From the NCBI GenBank assembly GCA_019090405.1, contig JAHRVZ010000024.1, positions 1 to 6,050 of the forward strand: a DNA stretch of 6,050 nt, written 5' to 3'. The DNA comes from Paracoccaceae bacterium. Lineage in GTDB: Bacteria; Pseudomonadota; Alphaproteobacteria; Rhodobacterales; Rhodobacteraceae. Positions within the stretch are counted from its first letter, which is position 1. The number at the start of each line of letters is the position of its first letter. The translations under genes were made by a program, and so were the position numbers. Below are positions 1-5,775 of the stretch, piece by piece. The notes below the pieces were generated by a model, which saw only the letters and a program-made list of their open reading frames with translations, did no database searches and had not been told where the DNA came from.

Positions 1-435
1 CCGCCCTTGTGCTTCGCGGAATCTGCGCGACAATGCGTTATCGGGCACGATGCCATGGCCAACTTCGTTTGAAACGATGATACAGGGGGCTGCGCAGGTA
101 TTGAGTGACTCTAGCAACACGTCCTGGGCCAGATTGATGTCATTTTCCGCCAACATCTGATTTGACAGCCAAAGCGTGGCGCAATCAATCAGGCAGACCT
201 GTTCTGAGTTCAAGCCAGATAAGGCCGGGCCAAGGTTTAGCGGTTCTTCGATCGTGGTCCATCCGGCGCCGCGCTGTGTGATATGGCGCTGAATCTTGGC
301 CTGCATTTCTGCGTCGAGCGCCGATGAAGTGGCCAGATAGACGCGCGATTTACCGCTTTGATGGGCGAGCATTTCTGCAAATGCAGATTTGCCAGACGCA
401 GCACCGCCAAGGATCAATGTCAGATTTGGGTACAT
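1..435 (-). CDS. cobU: Bifunctional adenosylcobinamide kinase / adenosylcobinamide-phosphate guanylyltransferase (partial, C-terminus off window)
   Basis: This cytoplasmic enzyme of late cobalamin synthesis phosphorylates adenosylcobinamide and then transfers GMP to give adenosylcobinamide-GDP, the substrate of cobalamin synthase (family knowledge). I translated 145 codons by hand from the ATG at 435-433. A P-loop, GGAASGKS, lies at residues 10-17, close to the N-terminus as in CobU. YLAT follows at 33-36. An R-H pair at 50-51 sits before the W-x-T-x-E-E-P stretch, and H51 corresponds to the histidine that is guanylylated in Salmonella CobU. DCATLWLSN is at 84-92 and VSNEVGHGIVP at 121-131. 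The start is supported by AAAGGA (complement of 443-448) seven bases upstream. The family is usually about 170-180 residues, so roughly the last 30 are missing beyond the edge. The gene is divergent from coaBC. Alphaproteobacteria often call it cobP. No reading-frame damage is visible. Confidence 0.93.
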   Translation of the reverse strand, partial: MYPNLTLILGGAASGKSAFAEMLAHQSGKSRVYLATSSALDAEMQAKIQRHITQRGAGWTTIEEPLNLGPALSGLNSEQVCLIDCATLWLSNQMLAENDINLAQDVLLESLNTCAAPCIIVSNEVGHGIVPDNALSRRFREAQGR

Positions 436-459
436 GTTGTCGTCCTTTGGCTGGCTTTC

Positions 460-488
460 TTGACTGGGTAAACACCGTTGCGATTGAA
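460..488 (+). promoter_or_regulatory. Candidate promoter for the coaBC-dut-moeB operon
   Basis: TTGACT at 460-465 is a close match to the bacterial sigma-70 -35 element (TTGACA). Seventeen bases downstream, ATTGAA at 483-488 is only a weak -10 match. If used, transcription would start about 75 nt before coaBC and the 5' UTR would include the hairpin at 494-514. The -35 hexamer is the main support, and the match could be chance. Confidence 0.3.
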
Positions 489-493
489 AACAA

Positions 494-514
494 GCCGGTG
501 CAATAAGCACTGGC
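494..514 (+). repeat. Inverted repeat / hairpin upstream of coaBC
   Basis: GCCGGTGC (494-501) and GCACTGGC (507-514) flank the five-base loop AATAA. In plus-strand RNA all eight positions pair, one as G-U. In minus-strand RNA the same position would be an A-C mismatch, so as RNA the structure favours the coaBC leader. There is no T-run after the right arm on the plus strand, so it is not a classical terminator. It could be a leader hairpin or a dyad operator for a dimeric repressor. The structure is read directly; its function is unknown. Confidence 0.55.
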
Positions 515-555
515 AGAACCGATCAGGCGGGCCTATGGTCAAATCGTCTTGGGTT

Positions 556-560
556 GGGGA
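556..560 (+). promoter_or_regulatory. Shine-Dalgarno of coaBC
   Basis: GGGGA ends eight bases before the ATG at 569. A TAA stop at 566-568 lies in frame immediately before that ATG, so no longer in-frame start is possible. This fixes the coaBC start. Confidence 0.6.
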
Positions 561-568
561 TGTGCTAA

Positions 569-1765
569 ATGCTGGCTTCCAAACGTATATTGTTGATCAT
601 CGGCGGTGGAATAGCTGCCTATAAATCGCTGGATTTGATCCGTCGATTGCAGGAGCGCGGGGCGTCGGTCACGCCGGTGTTGACCCGTGCCGCTGAAGAA
701 TTTGTAACGCCATTGTCTGTATCGGCTTTGTCAGGTCAGAAAGTGGCGCGTGATCTGTTTGATCTGACCGATGAGGCCGAGATGGGGCATATTCAGTTGT
801 CCCGGTCTGCTGATCTGGTTGTTGTTGCGCCTGCAACGGCGGATTTGATGGGCAAGATGGCGGCGGGTTTGGCCAATGATCTGGCCTCGACCTTGTTGAT
901 GGCGACTGACACGCCGGTGTTGATTGCCCCTGCGATGAATGTTCGGATGTGGGACCATGTAGCGACACAGCGTAACCGGGCGCAACTGGCCAAGGACGGC
1001 ATCATGTTTGTCGGACCTAACGATGGTGACATGGCCTGCGGTGAATTTGGTCCGGGTCGAATGGCGGAACCTTTAGAGATTGTCGCGGCGATTGAGTCGG
1101 CTTTGTCCAAAGGACCGCTGAAAGGTAAACGCATATTGGTGACGTCGGGGCCGACCCATGAACCCATTGATCCAGTGCGCTATATCGCCAACCGCTCAAG
1201 CGGTGCGCAGGGCACTGCAATTGCACGCGCATTGGCCGCATTGGGCGCCGAGGTCGTGTTTGTGACCGGGCCTGCCGATACACCGCCCCCTGATGGCGTT
1301 GAAATTATGCGTGTTGAAACGGCACAACAGATGTCGGATGCGGTGGATGCCGCGCTGCCAGTTGATGCCGGAGTATTTGTGGCGGCGGTGGCAGACTGGC
1401 GTATGGCCGCAGCGTCTGATCGTAAACTAAAGAAAACCAAAGACGGTCTGCCGGTTCTGGAATTTGCAGAGAACCCGGATATTCTGGCGCGGGTATCGCA
1501 GATGAAAAATGGCCGCCCGGCGCTGGTCGTTGGGTTTGCCGCCGAGACCAACGATGTCGTCGAAAATGCCACGGCCAAACGGTTGCGCAAGCAATGTGAT
1601 TGGATCGTTGCCAATGACGTTAGCCCCGAAACCGGGATCATGGGTGGATCGGACAACTCGATTGTGCTGATTTCAGAGGACGGGGCCGATATTTGGCCGC
1701 GTCTGGAAAAAGGCAAAGTGGCAGATCGGCTGGCCGCACGGATTGCGGCTGCGTTGATTGGTTAG
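569..1765 (+). CDS. coaBC: Bifunctional phosphopantothenoylcysteine decarboxylase / phosphopantothenate-cysteine ligase
   Basis: This enzyme catalyses two successive steps of coenzyme A synthesis in the cytoplasm. The CoaB half joins cysteine to 4'-phosphopantothenate using CTP, and the CoaC half, an FMN enzyme, decarboxylates the product to 4'-phosphopantetheine (family knowledge). The 398 residues match the usual length of about 400. CoaC domain, about 1-180: GGGIAAYKS at 12-20, catalytic-type H74 in MGHIQLS, the PAMNVRMW substrate-binding motif at 121-128 (N124), and C157 in ACGEFGPGRM. CoaB domain, about 186-398: TSGPTHEPIDPVRYIANRSS at 192-211 with N208 in the dimer and acyl-intermediate region, AAVADWR at 272-278, KLKK at 286-289 and VGFAAET at 321-327. 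All expected catalytic positions are intact. An in-frame TAA abuts the ATG, which fixes the start. The gene is first in an operon with dut, a common bacterial arrangement. Confidence 0.97.
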   Translation: MLASKRILLIIGGGIAAYKSLDLIRRLQERGASVTPVLTRAAEEFVTPLSVSALSGQKVARDLFDLTDEAEMGHIQLSRSADLVVVAPATADLMGKMAAGLANDLASTLLMATDTPVLIAPAMNVRMWDHVATQRNRAQLAKDGIMFVGPNDGDMACGEFGPGRMAEPLEIVAAIESALSKGPLKGKRILVTSGPTHEPIDPVRYIANRSSGAQGTAIARALAALGAEVVFVTGPADTPPPDGVEIMRVETAQQMSDAVDAALPVDAGVFVAAVADWRMAAASDRKLKKTKDGLPVLEFAENPDILARVSQMKNGRPALVVGFAAETNDVVENATAKRLRKQCDWIVANDVSPETGIMGGSDNSIVLISEDGADIWPRLEKGKVADRLAARIAAALIG

Positions 1766-1794
1766 AAAACCAAATTTGGATAGACGAGATTAAG

Positions 1795-2250
1795 ATGATT
1801 TCAATCCGTGTGACGTATGAGGATGGGGCGGACAAGGCGGTGGCTTTGCCTTCTTACGAAACTGCAGGCGCTGCGGGCGCGGATGTGCGGGTGAATTTCA
1901 CGGATCGTGGATCAGTGACGTTACAGCCGGGTGCACGTTGTTTGGTGCCGACAGGGTTGCGGATTGAAATACCAAATGGGTTTGAGGTTCAGATCAGGCC
2001 ACGCTCCGGACTGGCACTTAAACATGGGATAACTTTGCCGAATGCACCGGGGACAATCGACAGCGATTACCGGGGGCCATTGGGGGTGATCGTTATGAAT
2101 GCCGGAGATACGCCATTTGTAATCGAACATGGTGCCCGAATTGCGCAGATGGTTGTTGCACCAGTCGTGCAGGCGCGGTTTGATGTTGCTGAAGGCTTGG
2201 ATGACACTGCGCGCGGTAGCGGTGGTTTTGGTTCAACCGGGACAAGCTGA
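1795..2250 (+). CDS. dut: Deoxyuridine 5'-triphosphate nucleotidohydrolase (dUTPase)
   Basis: This homotrimeric cytoplasmic dUTPase hydrolyses dUTP to dUMP and pyrophosphate. It keeps uracil out of DNA and supplies dUMP for thymidylate synthesis (family knowledge). From the ATG at 1795 the protein has 151 residues, the normal size. All five family motifs appear in order: AGADVR (27-32), RPRSGLALKHG (68-78), GTIDSDYRG (86-94), ARIAQMVVAP (114-123) and ARGSGGFGSTG (139-149). D89 corresponds to the conserved Asp90 of E. coli Dut, which contacts the sugar and activates water, and Y92 to the ribose-excluding Tyr93. The frame is open upstream into coaBC, but those residues are unlike dUTPase, so the ATG at 1795 is chosen; its ribosome site is weak (GAG six bases upstream). 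It lies 29 nt after coaBC and its stop overlaps the next gene, so it is probably cotranscribed. Confidence 0.97.
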   Translation: MISIRVTYEDGADKAVALPSYETAGAAGADVRVNFTDRGSVTLQPGARCLVPTGLRIEIPNGFEVQIRPRSGLALKHGITLPNAPGTIDSDYRGPLGVIVMNAGDTPFVIEHGARIAQMVVAPVVQARFDVAEGLDDTARGSGGFGSTGTS

Positions 2251-3302
2251 TGCTGCTGGTTCTGTTCCTTGCAGGATTGATCTGGGCGCTTGGCTGGCTG
2301 ACTAAGACCCCACAGCGCGCGCGTTTTATCATGATCGGCGTTTTGTTTGCTGTTGTGATGGTGTTGCAGTTTGCATTGCCTGACGGGCATCCGCTGCGCG
2401 AGGCGACGGGTCAATCTCCGGTTTTGTGGCTATTGCTTGCGGCTACTATTGCAGTGGTTTTGCTGTATCGGCGAGGATTGCAGGCGTTGCGCCGCGCCGC
2501 CAATAAACGCGCCAATAAACGCGCCGATATTGAGGTGGAAGCAGTGAAAACGCCCACGTTCAGCGAAACCGAACTGAACCGCTATGCGCGTCATATCGTG
2601 CTGCATGAACTGGGCGGACCGGGGCAAAAGCGACTGAAACAGGCGCGGGTGCTGGTGATTGGCGCAGGCGGGCTTGGGGCGCCGGCGTTGCTGTATCTGG
2701 CCGCGTGCGGAGTGGGCACCATAGGTGTAATTGATGATGATGAGGTCGAGAACGCCAATCTGCAAAGGCAGGTAATCCACCGCGATGCAGATATTGGCAT
2801 GCCCAAAGTGTTTTCGGCGCAGGCCGCAATGTTGGCGCAGAACCCGTTTGTCACGGTGCAGCCCTATCATCGCCGTCTGAGCGAAGAAAACGCCAGCGAT
2901 CTGTTTGCGGACTATGACCTGATACTGGACGGAACCGACAATTTCGAAACGCGTTATCTGGCCAACCGGGTGGCAGTAAAACAGGGGAAGCCATTGATTT
3001 CCGGCGCGCTATCCCAGTGGGAGGGCCAGCTAAGCGTATTTGACACTGCAAATGGAACCCCTTGTTATCAGTGCATTTTTCCGAAGGCACCTGCCGATGG
3101 TCTTGCGCCGTCCTGTGCCGAGGCGGGTGTGGTTGGACCATTGCCGGGGGTGGTTGGGTCGATGATGGCTCTTGAGGCGATCAAGGTTATCACCGGGGCG
3201 GGTGCGCCTTTGCGTGGTGAAATGCTGATCTACGATGGGCTTTATGGAGAATCGCGCAAGATCGGTTTGCAGCGGCGCGGTGATTGTCCTGTTTGTGGTT
3301 AG
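2250..3302 (+). CDS. moeB: MoeB/ThiF/HesA-family sulfur-carrier adenylyltransferase with N-terminal membrane region
   Basis: This E1-like enzyme uses ATP to adenylate the C-terminus of a small sulfur carrier, most likely MoaD for molybdopterin synthase, possibly ThiS (family knowledge). Residues 1-98 are extra compared with E. coli MoeB (249 residues). They hold three hydrophobic stretches, about 1-17, 26-43 and 57-73, followed by a basic linker, RRAANKRANKR, at 81-91. The catalytic domain follows: RYARH at 111-115 (R114 matches E. coli R14), nucleotide loop GAGGLG at 138-143, NLQRQ at 170-174, K186, and GTDN at 228-231 with D230. Zinc ligands are CYQC (272-275) and CPVC (346-349). C289 lies in SCAEAGVVGPLPG. 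There is no rhodanese domain. The ATG overlaps the dut stop (TGATG), indicating translational coupling. The choice of carrier protein cannot be made from this window. Confidence 0.88.
   Translation: MLLVLFLAGLIWALGWLTKTPQRARFIMIGVLFAVVMVLQFALPDGHPLREATGQSPVLWLLLAATIAVVLLYRRGLQALRRAANKRANKRADIEVEAVKTPTFSETELNRYARHIVLHELGGPGQKRLKQARVLVIGAGGLGAPALLYLAACGVGTIGVIDDDEVENANLQRQVIHRDADIGMPKVFSAQAAMLAQNPFVTVQPYHRRLSEENASDLFADYDLILDGTDNFETRYLANRVAVKQGKPLISGALSQWEGQLSVFDTANGTPCYQCIFPKAPADGLAPSCAEAGVVGPLPGVVGSMMALEAIKVITGAGAPLRGEMLIYDGLYGESRKIGLQRRGDCPVCG
2499..2525 (+). repeat. Perfect 12-nt tandem repeat in the MoeB linker
   Basis: The unit GCCAATAAACGC occurs twice (2499-2510, 2511-2522) followed by a partial third copy, GCC. 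It is in frame and encodes Ala-Asn-Lys-Arg twice (residues 84-91), placing two extra basic pairs between the last membrane helix and the E1 domain. Gain or loss of units by slippage would not shift the frame. Confidence 0.85.
2533..2546 (+). promoter_or_regulatory. Possible internal translation start for a soluble MoeB form
   Basis: AGGTGG at 2533-2538 is followed five bases later by an in-frame GTG (2544-2546, residue 99). Initiation there would give a 252-residue protein beginning just before the FSETELNRYARH segment, nearly the N-terminus of soluble E. coli MoeB. The residue numbering of the two proteins differs by a constant 100 through the first half of the E1 domain, which supports this boundary. 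Use of the start is an inference. Confidence 0.35.
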
Positions 3303-3320
3303 CGGGCTAGCTTTGTGGTT
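3292..3320 (+). repeat. Short direct repeat around the moeB stop codon
   Basis: TTTGTGGTT occurs at 3292-3300 and again at 3312-3320, exactly 20 bp apart, about two helical turns. The first copy covers the last moeB codons and the first base of the stop; the second lies in the gap before the peptidase gene. This could be a binding site on one DNA face or a small chance duplication. Confidence 0.4.
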
Positions 3321-3388
3321 TGTTGAGCTGCGGGGATATTCACCCTCTGGATGATTTGGGATAGCGTGATGTTCAAAGGAGACATTGC
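3303..3388 (+). promoter_or_regulatory. Intergenic gap before the M3 peptidase gene
   Basis: This 86-nt gap shows no hairpin followed by a T-run, so transcripts from coaBC-dut-moeB may read through. No convincing -35/-10 pair is visible by eye. Its right end carries a strong Shine-Dalgarno, AAGGAG at 3376-3381, seven bases before the ATG at 3389, so the peptidase is translated independently of moeB. Confidence 0.55.
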
Positions 3389-5404
3389 ATGACCAACCCA
3401 ATCCTGTCTGACTGGACCACTCGGTTTCAGATCGCGCCGTTTGACGCCATTTCCGACGATGATTTTGCCCCGGCTCTAAAGACGGCCCTGGCCGCTCATA
3501 ATGCTGAGATAGCCGCGATTGCCGACAATCCGGGACCGGCCAGTTTTGCCAATACGATTGAGGCACTTGAAGGCGCGGGACAAGCGCTGGACAAAGTGCT
3601 TTCGGTATTTTTCAGCGTTGCCGGGGCCGACAGCAATCCGGCACGCGAGGGTCTGCAACGCGAATTTTCGCCGCTGCTTGCCGCGCATTTTTCCGAGATT
3701 TCCGCCAACAAGGCGTTGTTTCAGCGGGTTGCCGATTTGTGGGCGCGCAAAGGTGATCTGGAATTGACGCAAGAGCAGGAACGCGTGCTGATGTTGACGC
3801 ATCGCGACTTCGTGCGCTCTGGTGCTGCGTTAAGTGGCGCGGATGAGGATCGGTTGAAAGAAATCAAATCGCGGCTGGCGACTTTGGGGACTGATTTTAC
3901 CCAAAACCTGCTGGCGGATGAGCGAGACTGGCATATGGAACTGGCCGAGGACGATCTGGAAGGCCTGCCAGGTTTCGCCGTTGATGCGGCGCGCGCGGCA
4001 GGCAGCGAGAAGGGGCAGAAAGGTCCGGTTGTTACCTTGTCCCGGTCGATCATTGTGCCGTTCCTGCAATTTTCGCCACGTCGTGATTTACGCGAACGGG
4101 CCTATGTTGCATGGGGCGCGCGCGGGGCGAATGGCGGTGAAACGGACAACCGCGATATTGCCGCAGAAATCCTGAGTTTGCGGCAAGAACGGGCGGCGCT
4201 ACTGGGATACGATTCATTTGCTGACTACAAATTGGAAACCGAGATGGCGGGCACGCCTGCGGCGGTGCGTGACTTGTTGATGGCGGTGTGGGAACCCGCC
4301 AAAGCACAGGCGGATGCTGACGCGCAATACCTGACGGATATGATGCAGCGCGATGGCGTGAATGGTCCGTTAGAGCCTTGGGACTGGCGGTATTACGCAG
4401 AGAAACGACGCCATGCCGAACATGATCTGGATGAGGCGGCGCTAAAACCGTACCTTCAGCTTGACCGCATGATCGAGGCGGCATTTTCCTGTGCAACGCG
4501 TCTGTTTGGGCTGCAATTCAAATCTCTGGATATACCGCTTTACCATGCCGACTGCCGCGCATGGGAGGTAACGCGCGATGGCAAGCATGTTGCCGTGTTC
4601 ATCGGTGATTATTTCGCGCGCGGTTCCAAACGGTCGGGGGCATGGTGTAGTGCTATGCGCGCACAGGCCAAATATCCCGCTGATCAGACGCCAATCGTCA
4701 TCAATGTCTGCAACTTTGCCAAGGGTGATCCGGCGTTGTTGTCTTATGACGACGCGCGCACGCTGTTTCATGAATTTGGCCACGCCCTGCACCAGATGTT
4801 GTCTGACGTAACCTATGAGAGCATTTCCGGCACGTCTGTCGCGCGTGATTTTGTCGAACTGCCCAGTCAGTTGTATGAACATTGGCTGGACGTGCCCGAA
4901 GTGCTGGGTGAATTCGCCACCCACGCAGAAACCGGCGAGCCGATGCCCTCTGCGATGCTGGCCAAAGTCCTGAAGGCCGCAAATTTCGACATGGGGTTCC
5001 AGACGGTGGAATATGTTGCGTCTGCCTTGGTGGATCTGGCGTTTCACGAAGGTGCAGCGCCCGCCGATCCGATGGCGTTTCAGGCGCAGGTTCTGGGAGA
5101 GTTGGGTATGCCACACGCGATCACCATGCGCCACGCGACGCCGCATTTCGCGCATGTGTTTTCGGGCGACGGATATTCCAGCGGCTACTACAGTTACATG
5201 TGGTCCGAAGTGATGGACGCGGATGCCTTTGCATCATTTGAAGAGGCAGATGGTGCATTTGACGTTGAACGCGCCAAATCACTGGAACAGAATATTCTGT
5301 CGGCAGGTGGCTCCAAAGACGCGGAACAGCTTTATACGGCATTTCGCGGGCGGCTTCCGGGGGTCGAGGCTTTGTTGCAAGGGCGCGGTCTGGTCGCCAA
5401 ATGA
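3389..5404 (+). CDS. dcp: M3-family zinc metallopeptidase, peptidyl-dipeptidase Dcp type
   Basis: This zinc oligopeptidase of family M3 cleaves short peptides and probably removes C-terminal dipeptides, contributing to peptide recycling in the cytoplasm (family knowledge). The 671 residues compare with about 680 for E. coli Dcp and oligopeptidase A. The zinc motif HEFGH is at 461-465, and the third ligand E490 lies 29 residues after the first histidine, the spacing found in thimet oligopeptidase. The stretch GTSVARDFVELPSQ (481-494) resembles Dcp more than the corresponding part of OpdA, as does WDWRYYAEKRRHAEHDLDEA before the active site. A tyrosine-rich substrate loop, GYSSGYYSYMW, is at 595-605. 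No signal peptide is seen. A strong AAGGAG site supports the start. The stop overlaps the next gene by ATGA. Assignment as Dcp rather than OpdA is likely but rests on motif resemblance. Confidence 0.93.
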   Translation: MTNPILSDWTTRFQIAPFDAISDDDFAPALKTALAAHNAEIAAIADNPGPASFANTIEALEGAGQALDKVLSVFFSVAGADSNPAREGLQREFSPLLAAHFSEISANKALFQRVADLWARKGDLELTQEQERVLMLTHRDFVRSGAALSGADEDRLKEIKSRLATLGTDFTQNLLADERDWHMELAEDDLEGLPGFAVDAARAAGSEKGQKGPVVTLSRSIIVPFLQFSPRRDLRERAYVAWGARGANGGETDNRDIAAEILSLRQERAALLGYDSFADYKLETEMAGTPAAVRDLLMAVWEPAKAQADADAQYLTDMMQRDGVNGPLEPWDWRYYAEKRRHAEHDLDEAALKPYLQLDRMIEAAFSCATRLFGLQFKSLDIPLYHADCRAWEVTRDGKHVAVFIGDYFARGSKRSGAWCSAMRAQAKYPADQTPIVINVCNFAKGDPALLSYDDARTLFHEFGHALHQMLSDVTYESISGTSVARDFVELPSQLYEHWLDVPEVLGEFATHAETGEPMPSAMLAKVLKAANFDMGFQTVEYVASALVDLAFHEGAAPADPMAFQAQVLGELGMPHAITMRHATPHFAHVFSGDGYSSGYYSYMWSEVMDADAFASFEEADGAFDVERAKSLEQNILSAGGSKDAEQLYTAFRGRLPGVEALLQGRGLVAK

Positions 5405-5775
5405 CCCGCGACGAATTCAACGCGTTTTGTGGTGGCATGACCGCGACAACTCATGTGGTACAATGGGGCAATTCCGACGTCTGGAAAGTAGGAGGCAAGG
5501 TTTTCGCCATCTGCGGTTGGAATGATGGCGTGGACGCGTTCACCTTCAAAGCAAGCGAAATCGCATTTGAGGTGCTACAGGGCTCGCCCGGAGTACGGCC
5601 CGCGCCATACCTGGCATCGCGCGGGTTCAAATGGTTGCAACACTATGAGATGCCGGGGCTGTCTGATGCCGAATTGAAGCGCCATATTGGGCTGTCCTAC
5701 GATATGATCGTTGCCGCTTTGTCCAGGAAAAAGCGGGACGACCTTGGCCTGCAAACTGGCTTTCTGACGTTATAG
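5401..5775 (+). CDS. YjbR/MmcQ-family small protein
   Basis: This 124-residue protein resembles the YjbR/MmcQ family, small single-domain proteins with a CyaY-like fold that are often labelled DNA-binding, although their cellular role is poorly defined. Family-like features are an N-terminal helix (TRDEFNAFC), W28-K33-F35 in a beta-rich segment (VWKVGGKVFAI), a central F-T-F-K strand at 47-50, PAPYLASRGFKWLQ at 67-80, and a C-terminal helix ending SYDMIVAALSRKKRDD (99-114). There is no signal peptide or membrane segment. The ATG lies in the ATGA overlap with the peptidase stop and there is no strong separate ribosome site, so translation is probably coupled to dcp. That link suggests cotranscription but does not reveal function. 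The stop overlaps the convergent hydrolase gene. Confidence 0.85.
   Translation: MTRDEFNAFCGGMTATTHVVQWGNSDVWKVGGKVFAICGWNDGVDAFTFKASEIAFEVLQGSPGVRPAPYLASRGFKWLQHYEMPGLSDAELKRHIGLSYDMIVAALSRKKRDDLGLQTGFLTL

Larger units (their letters stand above)
436..568. promoter_or_regulatory. Divergent intergenic region between cobU and coaBC
   Basis: This 133-nt gap separates the start codons of two divergent genes, so it must hold control signals for cobU (leftward) and probably the coaBC operon (rightward). It contains the cobU Shine-Dalgarno at its left end, a TTGACT hexamer on the plus strand (460-465), an inverted repeat (494-514) and the coaBC Shine-Dalgarno at its right end. I see no B12-box-like consensus, and the space is too short for a full cobalamin riboswitch. 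Neither promoter is certain by eye. Confidence 0.6.

Noticed and set aside
324..506. Short plus-strand open frame across the cobU start and the intergenic region
   Set aside because: It is mostly antisense to the CobU P-loop region; no recognisable domain or convincing ribosome site.
494..514. Rho-independent terminator
   Set aside because: The hairpin is not followed by a T-run on the plus strand, and it lies between divergent genes where no transcript is expected to end.
436..568. Cobalamin riboswitch upstream of cobU
   Set aside because: The gap is shorter than a typical B12 riboswitch and no B12-box-like core is visible on the minus strand.
1180..1716. Open frame of 178 codons antisense to coaBC
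   Set aside because: It is a low-complexity Ser/Ala/Thr-rich translation opposite the intact CoaB domain, without family motifs.
1693..1794. Possible 34-residue N-terminal extension of Dut reaching back into coaBC
   Set aside because: The added residues do not resemble dUTPase, the region is already coding for the CoaB C-terminus in another frame, and the ATG at 1795 gives the normal 151-residue length.
4442..5155. Long open frame (237 codons) antisense to the peptidase gene
   Set aside because: It lies wholly opposite a well-supported gene, its translation is rich in Arg, His and Gln with no recognisable motif, and such frames are common opposite GC-rich coding sequence.
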